Positions 25,154 to 34,380 of a stretch of 64,000 nt of DNA are shown here, in pieces. The translations under genes were made by a program, and so were the position numbers. The notes below the pieces were generated by a model, which saw nothing but the letters and a program-made list of their open reading frames with translations, ran no database searches and was not told the DNA's origin. Every line of letters begins with the position of its first letter. The stretch's first letter is position 1. The stretch is from NCBI RefSeq assembly GCF_030164425.1, contig NZ_JASNJD010000005.1, positions 186,001-250,000 of the forward strand. The letters run 5' to 3'. The stretch comes from Pseudodonghicola flavimaris (GTDB taxonomy: Bacteria; Pseudomonadota; Alphaproteobacteria; Rhodobacterales; Rhodobacteraceae).

Positions 25154-26533
25154 TCAGTTCGTGTTCAGGCTTTGCGCCAGCGTATCCGCGGCGGCAATGG
25201 CATTGACCCGCAGGCGGGCCAGGGCAATCCAGTCGGCCATGGCGGCACGGGCGGACTGGGGCAGGGTCTCGACCTCGTCCAGCGCGCCGGCGAGATGACC
25301 GGCGGTCAGCGCCGCCTCGGCCCGGGACAGGATCGCATCGGGATCGTCGCCCTCCCGCGGGGCCACGGACCGGGCTCCCAGCTGGCGCTGCAGAAAGGCG
25401 GTGAGGCTGCGGTCGGTGCCCCTGGTTTCGGCCCGGGCGGCGGCCAGCGCGTCACGGGCGGCCGGCGCGAAACCGTCACCCAGCGCGGCCATGGTGACCA
25501 CCCCGTCATTCGCCGCGGCAGAGAGCGCATCGGGCACGGTGACACCACCGTTGCGCAGTTCCGTCAGCAGCCCGGCATAGGGGGCCCCGCTGTCGAGGGC
25601 GGCACGCAGTTCCGCCAGCGCGGTGCGGTTGGCGGCCAGCTGGGCGGCCTCGGCGGCGCGGGTCTCGGTGGCGCGGGCCTCCTCGACCATCTTTTCGACC
25701 TCGGCCCGTTGCTGCGCCAGCGAGTCCTGCAGCGCGGCAAGCTCGCGTTCATAGGCAGCGACGGCCTCGGGCGCGGCGCCCTCGGACAGCGGCCGCGTCT
25801 CCAGTTCGGTCAGGCGGCTCTCCAACGCGGTCAGCCGCTCGCCCAGGGGCGAGACGCCGGACGTCAGATCGTCCACGGCGGTGCGGGCGGCCTCCGCCGT
25901 CGCGGCTGCGGCGCTCACCTGGGTCTCAAGCGGGCCGAGATCGGGCTTGGCCGCGGCCAGATCGGCCTGCAGCGCGGCGATCGCCTTGGCCTGATCGGCC
26001 AGCCGGCTTTCCAGCGCGGCGGTGGCAGTGCCGGATTTCAGTGCCGCGGGCAGATAGGGGTCGAGCACCTCGGTCCGGGCGGCAGCGAACCCGAGGATCG
26101 CGGCCACGACACCGCCGATCAGCGCCGGCAGGAAACCGCCGCGCTTTTCGATGATCCGTTCCACCGGCGCCGGCGCCAGCAGGCTGTCGGCCGGGTCGGG
26201 CTCAGCGGCGGGGGGCTCTGTCGTTTCGACATCTTGCATCTCAACCGACGCGGCTTCGGCTTCGGCTTCGGCTTCGGCTTCGGCTTCGGCTTCGGCTTCG
26301 GCTTCGGCTTCGGCTTCGGCTTCGGCTTCGGCTTCGGCTTCGGCTTCGGCTTCGGCTTCGGAAGCCGTCTCGGCGCTCAGCTCTTCGGCGTCAACGCTGT
26401 CCGCCGTCTCGTCATCCTGACCGGGCTGATTTTCAGCGGCCTGATCGGCCTCGGTCTCGGTTGCCGTCTCCGGGTCGACCTTCGGCTTGCCGTCGGTCTC
26501 AAGCTCGGGGTTCGGATCGGTCTTATCGGCCAC
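25154..26533 (-). CDS. Mitofilin-family (COG4223-type) membrane protein with Glu-Ala repeat
   Basis: A 459-residue protein with an acidic N-terminal cytoplasmic region of about 135 residues, one membrane helix (FLPALIGGVVAAILGFAAA) and a long coiled coil (ALESRLADQAKAIAALQADL and following). A helical C-terminal domain completes it. This layout is that of alphaproteobacterial mitofilin relatives found between hemD and hemY. The N-terminal region contains about 18 Glu-Ala pairs from a hexanucleotide repeat. The start is a GTG preceded by GAGAGGA. Its function here is unproven; membrane organisation or haem-pathway scaffolding has been proposed for the family. Confidence 0.85.
   Translation of the reverse strand: MADKTDPNPELETDGKPKVDPETATETEADQAAENQPGQDDETADSVDAEELSAETASEAEAEAEAEAEAEAEAEAEAEAEAEAEAEAEAEAEAASVEMQDVETTEPPAAEPDPADSLLAPAPVERIIEKRGGFLPALIGGVVAAILGFAAARTEVLDPYLPAALKSGTATAALESRLADQAKAIAALQADLAAAKPDLGPLETQVSAAAATAEAARTAVDDLTSGVSPLGERLTALESRLTELETRPLSEGAAPEAVAAYERELAALQDSLAQQRAEVEKMVEEARATETRAAEAAQLAANRTALAELRAALDSGAPYAGLLTELRNGGVTVPDALSAAANDGVVTMAALGDGFAPAARDALAAARAETRGTDRSLTAFLQRQLGARSVAPREGDDPDAILSRAEAALTAGHLAGALDEVETLPQSARAAMADWIALARLRVNAIAAADTLAQSLNTN
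26252..26359. repeat. Hexanucleotide microsatellite (GGCTTC)18 inside the mitofilin-like gene
   Basis: Eighteen perfect tandem copies of GGCTTC on the + strand, read as GAAGCC (Glu-Ala) by the gene. The unit is six bases, so gain or loss of copies keeps the frame and only changes the length of the acidic tract. Confidence 0.97.
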
Positions 26534-26588
26534 CCTGAAATCCTCTCCGATTCACAATCAAATATTCCGCGCAATCTGCCGAAGCACC

Positions 26589-27332
26589 CTACTGCGCGCC
26601 GCCCGGGCCCTCAACCCGGCAGGACCGCTCCGCCAATCTTTCGACGACGACGGCCATTCCGGCGGCATCGGGGGTTTTCGCCACCTCAAGCGCCGCAGCC
26701 CCCAGATTTTCAACGGGTTCTGCTGCCGCCGGGCTGATCGCACCCAGAAACAGAGGCGCGGCGGGCCTGGCGGCATCGCCACAGATATCGGCAAAATGTC
26801 GCGCCGTGCGCGGCGAAAACAGCGGCACGATCACCGGCTCTGGGCCGGCGAGGGCGGCCTGAGCCGCCGGGCTCAGCGGCAACAGTACCTGATCGTAGAC
26901 CACCGCCGCGCCGGTCTCGATGCCTGCGGCGGTCAGTCGCCCGGCGATCTCGCCCCGCGCGTGGGCGCCACGCAGGTGCAAAAGTGGTGCCACCGGGCGC
27001 GCATCGGTCAGCGCCGCGACCAGATGGTCGGCATCGGGACAGGTCAGTACCACCTGCCAGCCGGCATCCTGCGCTGCCTCGGCCGTGGTGCGGCCGACAC
27101 AATAGGCCGGCAGGCTCCGGATGGTGGCGGCAGGCAGATCGGCGAAGCGCACGCCATTTGCGGAGGTGAAGATGACACCGGCGACACCGGCCAGCGCGAT
27201 CCGCGCCTGGCATGGCACGATCTGCATCAGCGGCGCCCGGATCAGCGCCAGCCGCGCCCGCAGCGCCGGGTCCAGGGCAGCCACGAAACGGTCCGCCGCA
27301 TCAGGCGGGCGGGTCATCAGGAGCGTCGCCAT
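26589..27332 (-). CDS. hemD: Uroporphyrinogen-III synthase
   Basis: Closes hydroxymethylbilane into uroporphyrinogen III for haem, siroheme and cobalamin. The 247-residue protein begins [20 protein letters not shown], which fits the family's LLLTRP start. It contains the mid-protein segments [13 protein letters not shown] and [18 protein letters not shown] and the C-terminal [17 protein letters not shown] chose the ATG at 27332 by homology; an upstream extension would collide with tsaD signals. It is divergent from tsaD over 73 bases and leads the mitofilin-hemY operon. Confidence 0.9.
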   Translation of the reverse strand: MATLLMTRPPDAADRFVAALDPALRARLALIRAPLMQIVPCQARIALAGVAGVIFTSANGVRFADLPAATIRSLPAYCVGRTTAEAAQDAGWQVVLTCPDADHLVAALTDARPVAPLLHLRGAHARGEIAGRLTAAGIETGAAVVYDQVLLPLSPAAQAALAGPEPVIVPLFSPRTARHFADICGDAARPAAPLFLGAISPAAAEPVENLGAAALEVAKTPDAAGMAVVVERLAERSCRVEGPGGAQ

Positions 27333-27405
27333 CGGGTCCCCGGGATTGTTTGCCAGCATCCGGAGTGTTACCTGCCAGAGCATATGGAGACAACGGCCCG
27401 GACCG

Positions 27406-28500
27406 ATGGCGCAGAAACTTACCGTATTGGGGCTGGAAAGCAGCTGTGACGACACCGCCGCCGCCGTGGTGCGGCAGGGCGGGCAGGGGGCGGAGATCCT
27501 GTCTTCCGTCGTTTATGGCCAAACCGAGCTGCACAGCGCCTTTGGCGGCGTGGTGCCGGAGCTGGCTGCGCGGGCGCATGCGGAGAAGATCGACCTCTGC
27601 GTCGCCGAGGCGCTGGACCGCGCCGGCCTGACACTCGGCGATCTGGACGCGGTGGCGGTGACCGCCGGGCCCGGTCTGATCGGCGGGGTTCTGGCCGGGG
27701 TGATGTGCGCCAAGGGGATCGCCGCCGCCACCGGTCTGCCCCTGGTCGGCGTCAATCATCTGGCCGGCCATGCGCTGACCCCGCGGCTAACCGATGCGGT
27801 CAGCTTTCCCTATCTGATGCTGCTGGTGTCCGGCGGCCACTGCCAATATCTGATCGCCCGTGGCCCGGAGGAGTTCACCCGCCTGGGCGGCACCATCGAC
27901 GACGCCCCGGGAGAGGCCTTCGACAAGGCCGCCCGCATCCTTGGCCTGCCGCAGCCCGGCGGCCCCTCGGTCGAGGCGGAGGCAGCGAAGGGCGATCCCA
28001 GGCGGTTCCGGTTGCCCCGGCCGCTGCTGGACCGCGACGATTGCAACCTGTCGTTTTCCGGGCTGAAGACCGCGCTGCTGCGGGCGCGCGACCAGATCGT
28101 GACGGAAAAGGGCGGGCTGACGCGCGCCGACCGCGCCGATCTCTGCGCCGGGTTCCAGCAGGCGATCGTCGATGTGCTGGCCAGCAAGACCCGCCGGGCG
28201 CTGGGGATCTACCTGCAGGAGGCGCCGGCGGTGCCGGTTCTGGCGGTTGCCGGCGGTGTCGCCGCCAACAGCGCCATTCGCACCGGGTTAGAGACGGTTT
28301 GCGCCGATCTGGGTGTGCAATTCACCGCGCCGCCCCTCAAGCTTTGCACCGATAACGCAGCGATGATCGCCTATGCAGGCATCGAACGTTTCGCCCGCGG
28401 CGAACAGGACGATCTGACGCTGGCGGCCCGGCCCCGCTGGCCGCTGGACCGGCAGAGCCCGGCGCTGCTGGGTGGTGGCAAGAAGGGGGCCAAGGCATGA
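27406..28500 (+). CDS. tsaD: tRNA N6-threonylcarbamoyladenosine transferase TsaD
   Basis: Transfers the threonylcarbamoyl group to A37 of ANN-reading tRNAs with partner TsaE, whose gene lies at 40.8 kb in this window. The 364-residue ASKHA-fold protein shows the N-terminal [15 protein letters not shown], metal-binding HLAGHALT, and [12 protein letters not shown] and [10 protein letters not shown] motifs. The ATG at 27406 gives the standard length. Its stop overlaps the gpsA start (ATGA). Confidence 0.96.
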   Translation: MAQKLTVLGLESSCDDTAAAVVRQGGQGAEILSSVVYGQTELHSAFGGVVPELAARAHAEKIDLCVAEALDRAGLTLGDLDAVAVTAGPGLIGGVLAGVMCAKGIAAATGLPLVGVNHLAGHALTPRLTDAVSFPYLMLLVSGGHCQYLIARGPEEFTRLGGTIDDAPGEAFDKAARILGLPQPGGPSVEAEAAKGDPRRFRLPRPLLDRDDCNLSFSGLKTALLRARDQIVTEKGGLTRADRADLCAGFQQAIVDVLASKTRRALGIYLQEAPAVPVLAVAGGVAANSAIRTGLETVCADLGVQFTAPPLKLCTDNAAMIAYAGIERFARGEQDDLTLAARPRWPLDRQSPALLGGGKKGAKA

Positions 28501-29459
28501 GCGTTTCGGTTCTGGGCGCCGGCGCCTTCGGCACCGCGCTGGCGATCTCCCTGGCGGGCAAGGGGCCGGTGACGCTCTGGTCGCGGTCCGCCGATCATGT
28601 GGCCGAGATGTCGGCGGCGCGTGAAAACACCCGGCGGCTGGCCGGCATGCGCTTTCCCGCCGATCTACGGCTGAGCGCAGATCTGGGGCAGGCGGCGCTG
28701 AACCCGATCCTGTTACTGGCGGTGCCGATGCAACAGCTGCGCGGCATGCTGGAGCAGCATCGCCCGGCGCTGACCGGCAAGGTACTGATCGCCTGCTGCA
28801 AGGGGATCGAGCTTGCCACCGGCCTAGGCCCCATCGAGGTGATGCGCGAGGCCTTGCCGGAGGCCGACCATGCGCTGCTGACCGGCCCCAGCTTTGCCGC
28901 CGATATCGCCAAGGGGCTGCCGACCGCGCTGACGCTGGCCTGCAGCGATGCGGATCTGGGAAAATCCCTGCAACAGAGCCTGAATACCGCGACGCTGCGG
29001 GTCTATCGCACCACCGACACGCTGGGGGCGGAGATCGGCGGCGCGCTGAAGAACGTCATCGCCATCGCCTGCGGTGCGGTGATCGGCGCCGGGCTGGGCG
29101 ACAGCGCCCGCGCCGCGCTGATGACCCGCGGCTATGCCGAGATGCAGCGCATGGCGCTGGCATTGGGGGCGCAGGCGGAAACGTTGGCGGGGCTTTCGGG
29201 CTTCGGCGATCTGACGCTAACCTGCACCTCGACCCTGTCGCGCAATTACCGGCTGGGGCTGGCGCTGGGGCGGGGTGAGGGGTTCGATCCAGCAGTCACC
29301 GTCGAAGGCGCCGCCACCGCCCGTGCCACCGATGCCAAGGCCCGCGCCATGGGGCTGGAAATGCCGATCACCGCTTGCGTGGTCGGGCTGTTGGACGGAA
29401 AACTGACCCTGGATGCGGCAATGACCGCGCTTCTCACCCGACCGCTCAAGGAGGAATGA
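28497..29459 (+). CDS. gpsA: Glycerol-3-phosphate dehydrogenase [NAD(P)+]
   Basis: Reduces dihydroxyacetone phosphate to sn-glycerol 3-phosphate for phospholipid synthesis. The 320-residue cytoplasmic enzyme has Rossmann motif [10 protein letters not shown] at residues 7-16 and the catalytic region [13 protein letters not shown] with the conserved Lys. [14 protein letters not shown] follows further on. The start overlaps the tsaD stop. The next gene begins 2 bases after its stop. Confidence 0.96.
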   Translation: MSVSVLGAGAFGTALAISLAGKGPVTLWSRSADHVAEMSAARENTRRLAGMRFPADLRLSADLGQAALNPILLLAVPMQQLRGMLEQHRPALTGKVLIACCKGIELATGLGPIEVMREALPEADHALLTGPSFAADIAKGLPTALTLACSDADLGKSLQQSLNTATLRVYRTTDTLGAEIGGALKNVIAIACGAVIGAGLGDSARAALMTRGYAEMQRMALALGAQAETLAGLSGFGDLTLTCTSTLSRNYRLGLALGRGEGFDPAVTVEGAATARATDAKARAMGLEMPITACVVGLLDGKLTLDAAMTALLTRPLKEE

Positions 29460-29461
29460 CA

Positions 29462-29728
29462 ATGCTGATCGCCCTGATCGCCCGCGACAAGACCGGTGCG
29501 CTGCAGATCCGCAAGGACACCCGCGAGGCCCACCTGGCCTATCTGCAATCGACCGGCGTGGTATCGCAGGCGGGCCCGCTGATTGTCGATGGCGACATGG
29601 CCGGGTCGCTGGTGATCCTCGACGTCGCCGACATGGCCGCAGCCGAGGACTGGGCGGCGAACGATCCCTATGCCAAGGCGGGCCTGTTCGACAGCGTCGA
29701 GCTGATCGAATGGAAGAAGGTGATCTAA
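29462..29728 (+). CDS. YCII-family protein
   Basis: A small protein of 88 residues with the YCII ferredoxin-like fold sequence: MLIALIARDKTGALQIR, then HLAYLQ and a C-terminal NDPYAKAGLFDSVELIEWKKV. The family is widespread with no fixed reaction; a His-Asp pair is thought to be the active site. GGAGG lies 7 bases before the ATG at 29462. The stop TAA overlaps the next ATG, so it is cotranscribed with tsaD-gpsA and the EVE gene. Confidence 0.85.
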   Translation: MLIALIARDKTGALQIRKDTREAHLAYLQSTGVVSQAGPLIVDGDMAGSLVILDVADMAAAEDWAANDPYAKAGLFDSVELIEWKKVI

Positions 29729-30150
29729 TGGCCTATTGGCTGTTCAAATCCGAACCTTCGACCTGGGGCTGGGACGATCAGGTCTCCAAGGGGGCCGCGG
29801 GCGAGGAATGGGACGGCGTACGCAACTATCAGGCGCGTAATTTCATGCGGGCGATGAAAGTCGGCGACAAGGGGTTCTTCTATCATTCCCAGAAGGAAAA
29901 GGCGATCGTCGGGCTGGTCGAGATCTGCGCCGAGGCGCATCCCGACAGCAAGGCCGATGATCCGCGTTGGGACTGCGTCGATATCCGTGCGTTAGAGCCC
30001 GTTCAGCATCCGGTGACCCTGGATCAGATCAAGGCGGAACCGGAGCTGGCCGATATGGTTCTGGTCAGAAACTCCCGCCTGTCGGTGCAGCCGGTGACCG
30101 AGGCGGAGTGGCGTCATATCTGCAAGATGGCCGGCGTCTCCGCCGACTGA
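29728..30150 (+). CDS. EVE-domain protein
   Basis: A 140-residue protein that is a single EVE (PUA-like) domain. MAYWLFKSEPSTWGWDD opens the domain, EWDGVRNYQARNFMRAMKVGDKG follows, then FYHSQKEKAIVGLVEI and a C-terminal LVRNSRLSVQPVTEAEW. EVE domains are thought to recognise modified bases in DNA or RNA. Its place behind tsaD, a tRNA-modification gene, and its overlap with the YCII stop suggest a housekeeping RNA-related role, which is inference. Confidence 0.88.
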   Translation: MAYWLFKSEPSTWGWDDQVSKGAAGEEWDGVRNYQARNFMRAMKVGDKGFFYHSQKEKAIVGLVEICAEAHPDSKADDPRWDCVDIRALEPVQHPVTLDQIKAEPELADMVLVRNSRLSVQPVTEAEWRHICKMAGVSAD

Positions 30151-30153
30151 GGC

Positions 30154-30183
30154 AACGGGCGCGCGCCCCGGGCCGCGCCCGTT
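30154..30183. terminator. Bidirectional hairpin between the EVE and DUF2853 genes
   Basis: AACGGGCGCG (30154-30163) and CGCGCCCGTT (30174-30183) form a perfect 10-bp stem with a 10-base loop, between two convergent 3' ends. Confidence 0.6.
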
Positions 30184-30195
30184 CCGGTCACGGGA

Positions 30196-30537
30196 TCAGT
30201 CGTAGACCGTTTCCTTGCCGAAATGCTTGGCCAGCATATAGTAAATCACCGCGCGATATTTATGCCGCTCGGACTTCCCGTAGGTTTCGATCGCCTGGGC
30301 AATCGCATCGTCCAGTTCCGGCCCGTCTTCCAGGCCCAGTTTCCGGATCAGGAAGTTCTTCTTCACCGTCTCGACCTCACCCGGCTGGGTGGCGGCCACG
30401 GTGGAGGCATCGGCATCATAGATGGCCGGGCCGCAACCGATGGTGACCTTGGTCAGAAGCTCCATATCCGGCTCCATCCCGCATTTCTTTCTCAGATCGT
30501 CGGCATATTGCGCGATCAGATCGTCACGTTTTCCCAT
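30196..30537 (-). CDS. DUF2853 family protein
   Basis: A 113-residue protein of the DUF2853 family: MGKRDDLIAQYADDLRKKCG at the start, TIGCGPAIYDADASTVA in the middle and ERHKYRAVIYYMLAKHFGK at the end. No function is known. It is predicted soluble and mostly helical. GGAGGA lies 5-6 bases before the ATG. It is a single gene, with 252 bases of non-coding DNA upstream holding a terminator for the next gene and nothing else recognised apart from two EcoRI-type GAATTC sites at 30663-30680. Confidence 0.82.
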   Translation of the reverse strand: MGKRDDLIAQYADDLRKKCGMEPDMELLTKVTIGCGPAIYDADASTVAATQPGEVETVKKNFLIRKLGLEDGPELDDAIAQAIETYGKSERHKYRAVIYYMLAKHFGKETVYD

Positions 30538-30748
30538 CAGGCGTCCTCCAGAGTTCAGGCGTCTTTGCCCTCGCGCAGCGGTGCGACTGCGCCACCGCGA
30601 AGGTCCGGCGCCGCCGATCCACCGTCGCAGCCATAAGACAGTATTCCGCCCCGAACCGAAATGAATTCCGAATTGAATTCTGAAATGACGTCGGGGCGAC
30701 TGCGAAATCCGAAGACCGCCGAAACTCTTCCCCGCGCCACAAGAGAGA

Positions 30749-30777
30749 AAATGGGGTAGCATTCCGCCACCCCATTT
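30749..30777 (-). terminator. Intrinsic terminator of the phytase-like gene
   Basis: On the reverse strand AAATGGGGT (complement of 30769-30777) pairs with ACCCCATTT (30749-30757), with an 11-base loop and a following TTCTCTC tract. It lies 12 bases after the stop codon of the gene ending at 30790. Confidence 0.8.
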
Positions 30778-30789
30778 CAGGCCAATCGC

Positions 30790-32139
30790 TTATTTCGCGG
30801 CCAGCAGTTCCGGCACCGACAGCAGGATGAATTCGTTGTTGGCGGCGACGCCCGGTTCCCGCCCGCCGGAAAACGGCAGGTTGTTGTCGTTGGCGACCAG
30901 GATATGGGTGTCGTCCACCGCGATCACATCCTCGATGGTGAAGAAGGGGAAGCTGAACGGGCCTTCGGCAGGCTTCATGCCGTCCAGCGCCAGGCCGTTC
31001 GGATCAGCGATGTTCAGCAGGTCGATATAACCGATGCGGCGCATGAAGCCGTCAGCATCGATATCGGCGGTATCGACCAGCACGATATGCTTCACCTTCG
31101 CCGGCCGCGGATAGCAGCCAGAGGTATCGGTGGCGCCATCGGCACAGGCGCGGGCGGCATCGCCTTCGCCGTTGTCGCGTTCGATCACCAGCGCGCGGGT
31201 GTCGTCGATGAAGTTGAAATCGCCGATCGCGGTGGCGCCTTCGGCCAGGGCGAACTTCACGCTCTTGCCGGTCCATTCCGCCGTGTTGGTGTCGAATTGG
31301 ATGACCCGCAGGAAGTTGCCCTCAGGCTTGCCATCCTCGCCCAGGATGGGTTTTTCCAGCATCGCCCAGAGCAGACCGGTGTTCGGCTGCAGCGCCATGC
31401 CTTCATAGCCGCCGGAACGTTGCACCTGGAAATCCTTGCCGGCGGTGGCGGGGACATAGACGCTGTAGGTGTCGGGGCCGTGCAGTTCCTTGCCGTCCAG
31501 CACCGTCGGATAGACCGCCTTGACCACGCCATCCAGCCCGGCGCGGATGATATAGGGGCCGAATTCGTCGCCGATCCAGACCTCGCCGTTCAGCACCTGC
31601 ATCGATTCCGTGTCGAAATCGGCGCCGGTCAGATAGCGGCTGTCGGTGCCTTCATAGGCGATGCGGAAGGGCACCTTGTGATCGGGATCGGACAGGAAGA
31701 TGGTGTCGCGCCGTTCGACCGTGCCAGTTTCGAAATCGGGCGCCATCTTGTGGAAGAACAGCATCGCGTCGGGGCTGTTGCGCTTGTTGCCGAAACCGTT
31801 GTCGGTCAGCGTATAGATGCTGCCGTCTTCCGCCGGGGTCATGGCGAAACCGGACATGCCCTGCATCGGCTGGCCGATGAACGGCAGATAGAGGCCGGTG
31901 CCATGGGCGCCATAGGCCTTGCCGGTATTGCCCTCGACGGTCATCGGCGCGTCGTTGCGGGCCTTGCCGGTGAATTTGCCCGAGACCCAGGCATCCTGCG
32001 GCGCGTCGGCCGGCGGCGTGATCAGCGTCAGCGCCGGGATGGCGGCGTGACCGGCCAGCGTGGCGGGAAAGCTGTCTTCGGCCAGGGCCGGCGCGGCAAA
32101 GGCGCTGGCCAGCGCAAGAACGGAGAACGAAAGGCGCAT
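30790..32139 (-). CDS. Secreted esterase-like phytase-family protein
   Basis: A 449-residue exported protein of the 'esterase-like activity of phytase' family (COG4222 type). A clear signal peptide MRLSFSVLALASAFAAPALA precedes a beta-propeller-like domain with repeated Asp/Gly-rich strands (EDGSIYTLTDNGFGNK, VWIGDEFGPYI, GYEGMALQPNTGLLWAM). The substrate is unproven; phosphate-ester or phytate hydrolysis is suggested by family name only. It is a single gene with its own terminator. Confidence 0.85.
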   Translation of the reverse strand: MRLSFSVLALASAFAAPALAEDSFPATLAGHAAIPALTLITPPADAPQDAWVSGKFTGKARNDAPMTVEGNTGKAYGAHGTGLYLPFIGQPMQGMSGFAMTPAEDGSIYTLTDNGFGNKRNSPDAMLFFHKMAPDFETGTVERRDTIFLSDPDHKVPFRIAYEGTDSRYLTGADFDTESMQVLNGEVWIGDEFGPYIIRAGLDGVVKAVYPTVLDGKELHGPDTYSVYVPATAGKDFQVQRSGGYEGMALQPNTGLLWAMLEKPILGEDGKPEGNFLRVIQFDTNTAEWTGKSVKFALAEGATAIGDFNFIDDTRALVIERDNGEGDAARACADGATDTSGCYPRPAKVKHIVLVDTADIDADGFMRRIGYIDLLNIADPNGLALDGMKPAEGPFSFPFFTIEDVIAVDDTHILVANDNNLPFSGGREPGVAANNEFILLSVPELLAAK

Positions 32140-32350
32140 CTTGAGTATCCTTTTGGATGTCGTGATGCGGTGCAGCTACGCCGGGCAGGTAACAGGCGAA
32201 TGGCTGTGATATGTCGGTTCTGTAATCTCGCCACCCGCCGCATGATATTTTGACGTGCAATGTAACTATCTGACATCTTGTAGAAATGTCGATTTTGTCC
32301 AGAGCTGGCCCGAAGCTGATCGGCTCACCACATCAAGAAAGGCGCAGCCT

Positions 32351-32770
32351 ATGAGGGAAGACATCACCACCGGCGGCTGCCTTTGCGGCGCCATCCGCTT
32401 CACCATCGCGGGCCCCTTCGAACACTTCTTTCTCTGCCATTGCTCCCGCTGCCGGAAGGCCACCGGCAGCGCCCATGCGGCGACGCTGTTTTCCAATACC
32501 GCGCGGCTGGATTGGCTGTCGGGGCGGGAGCTGGTCCGAACCTTCCAGCTGCCCGGCACCCGCTATCAGAAAAGCTTTTGCAGCCACTGCGGATCGCCGG
32601 TGCCGAACCTGCGCCGGAACGGCGGGCAGATCGTGGTGCCGGCCGGAAGTCTGGAAACGGTGCCGATACTGAGGCCCGAGGCGCATATCTGTTTCAGCGA
32701 CCGCGCCGGATGGGAGGAGGCGGCGGAAACCGCCCCCCGGATCGACGGCCTGCCAGGCGGGCGCCCATAG
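32351..32770 (+). CDS. GFA-family zinc protein
   Basis: A 139-residue protein of the glutathione-dependent formaldehyde-activating (GFA) fold. Zinc-binding cysteines are seen in GGCLCGAIRF near residue 10, CHCSRCRKATGSAH near residue 35 and SFCSHCGSPV near residue 80. The sequence fits the broad GFA/Mss4-like group better than true formaldehyde-activating enzyme, so the substrate is unknown. I chose the ATG at 32351. It shares a bidirectional terminator with ahcY. Confidence 0.88.
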   Translation: MREDITTGGCLCGAIRFTIAGPFEHFFLCHCSRCRKATGSAHAATLFSNTARLDWLSGRELVRTFQLPGTRYQKSFCSHCGSPVPNLRRNGGQIVVPAGSLETVPILRPEAHICFSDRAGWEEAAETAPRIDGLPGGRP

Positions 32771-32772
32771 AA

Positions 32773-32798
32773 AAACGCCCCGCGATTGCGGGGCGTTT
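32773..32798. terminator. Bidirectional intrinsic terminator between the GFA gene and ahcY
   Basis: AAACGCCCCGC (32773-32783) and GCGGGGCGTTT (32788-32798) form a perfect 11-bp stem with loop GATT. A-rich and T-rich flanks give a U-tract in both directions. Confidence 0.9.
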
Positions 32799-32820
32799 CC
32801 AGCGACCTGAGGTCGATTGA

Positions 32821-34215
32821 TCAGTAGCGGTAGTGTTCCGGCTTGAACGGACCCTCGGGCTTCACGCCGATATAGGCGGCCTGTTCCGGGGTCAGCTGGG
32901 TCAGCTTGGCGCCGACCTTGGCCAGGTGCAGGGCCGCGACCTTTTCGTCCAGATGCTTGGGCAGCACGTAGACTTCGTTCTTGTACTGGTCGCCCTTGGT
33001 GAACAGCTCGATCTGCGCCAACGTCTGGTTGGTGAAGCTGGCCGACATCACGAAGGACGGGTGACCGGTGGCGTTGCCGAGGTTCAGCAGGCGGCCTTCG
33101 GACAGCAGGATGATCCGGTTGCCGCTCGGCATCTCGATCATATCCACCTGGTCCTTGATGTTGGTCCACTTGTGGTTCTTCAGCGCCGCGACCTGGATTT
33201 CGTTGTCGAAGTGGCCGATGTTGCCGACGATGGCCATATCCTTCATCTCGCGCATATGCTCGATGCGGATGATATCCTTGTTGCCGGTGGTGGTGACGAA
33301 GATATCGGCCGAGGAGACGACGTCTTCCAGCAGCACGACCTCGAAACCGTCCATGGCGGCCTGCAGGGCGCAGATCGGATCGGCCTCGGTCACCTTGACG
33401 CGGGCACCGGCACCGGCCAGCGACGCGGCAGAGCCTTTGCCGACATCGCCATAGCCGCAGACCACGGCGACCTTGCCGGCCATCATGGTGTCGGTGGCGC
33501 GGCGGATGCCGTCGACCAGCGATTCCTTACAGCCGTATTTGTTGTCGAACTTCGACTTGGTGACGGAATCGTTGACGTTGATGGCGGGGAAGGGCAGGTG
33601 GCCTTTCTCCATCATCTGATACAGGCGATGCACGCCGGTGGTGGTTTCTTCCGACACGCCCTGAATCATATGGCGCTGCTTGGTGAACCAGCCCGGGCTG
33701 GCCTCCAGCCGCTTCTTGATCTGCGCGAACAGCGCGACTTCCTCTTCCGAGGTGGGAGTGGCGATCAGATCGGTTTCGCCTTCCTCGACCCGGGCGCCCA
33801 TCAGGACGTAGAGCGTGGCGTCGCCGCCGTCGTCGAGGATCATGTTGGCGCCGCCCTCTTCGAACTGGAAGATGCGGTCGCAATAGTCCCAGTATTCCTC
33901 CAGCGTTTCACCCTTGATGGCGAAGACCGGGGTGCCGCCCGCGGCAATCGCGGCCGCAGCATGATCCTGGGTCGAGAAGATGTTGCACGAGGCCCAGCGG
34001 ACATCGGCGCCCAGGGCCACCAGCGTCTCGATCAGAACGGCGGTCTGGATCGTCATGTGCAGCGAGCCGGCAATCCGCGCGCCCTTCAGCGGCTGTGCGG
34101 CGCCGTATTCCTCACGCAGCGCCATCAGGCCCGGCATTTCGGTTTCAGCGATATCGAGCTCTTTGCGGCCGAATTCGGCCAATGCGATGTCCTTGACGAT
34201 ATAGTCGGATGCCAT
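32821..34215 (-). CDS. ahcY: Adenosylhomocysteinase
   Basis: Hydrolyses S-adenosylhomocysteine to adenosine and homocysteine, keeping the methylation cycle running. The 464-residue cytoplasmic enzyme has the NAD-binding motif [13 protein letters not shown]. It also has substrate-binding blocks ([14 protein letters not shown]-like [25 protein letters not shown]) and the C-terminal Lys-x-x-Tyr-Arg-Tyr end (KPEHYRY). It stands upstream of regA in other Rhodobacterales as well. The 165-base upstream region shows no riboswitch I can recognise. Confidence 0.97.
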   Translation of the reverse strand: MASDYIVKDIALAEFGRKELDIAETEMPGLMALREEYGAAQPLKGARIAGSLHMTIQTAVLIETLVALGADVRWASCNIFSTQDHAAAAIAAGGTPVFAIKGETLEEYWDYCDRIFQFEEGGANMILDDGGDATLYVLMGARVEEGETDLIATPTSEEEVALFAQIKKRLEASPGWFTKQRHMIQGVSEETTTGVHRLYQMMEKGHLPFPAINVNDSVTKSKFDNKYGCKESLVDGIRRATDTMMAGKVAVVCGYGDVGKGSAASLAGAGARVKVTEADPICALQAAMDGFEVVLLEDVVSSADIFVTTTGNKDIIRIEHMREMKDMAIVGNIGHFDNEIQVAALKNHKWTNIKDQVDMIEMPSGNRIILLSEGRLLNLGNATGHPSFVMSASFTNQTLAQIELFTKGDQYKNEVYVLPKHLDEKVAALHLAKVGAKLTQLTPEQAAYIGVKPEGPFKPEHYRY

Positions 34216-34380
34216 GTGTGCGAATTCCCTGAATGTCAGCGCTTTGAGGGCCAGATAGCATTCGCGGGGCCTGTGGACAATGGTCCGGGTCCCAAAGCCG
34301 CAGCCCCCGTTGCGTCGCGGCAGCCATTGGGTACATAAGCGGCACCCGAGTCCGACCCTCCCGATTCAAGGTGACCCCCG

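Noticed and set aside
24500-26500. Tandem repeats as a CRISPR array
   Set aside because: The repeat is a 6-base unit with no spacers and lies inside a coding frame.
24878-26737. A + strand frame with a Gly-Phe repeat, resembling an FG-repeat protein
   Set aside because: It is the antisense reading of the Glu-Ala microsatellite and coiled coil in the mitofilin-like gene, which has a normal fold and operon position.
34216-34380. SAH or SAM/SAH riboswitch upstream of ahcY
   Set aside because: I could not match the conserved cores or pairing of these riboswitches in the 165-base region on the minus strand.
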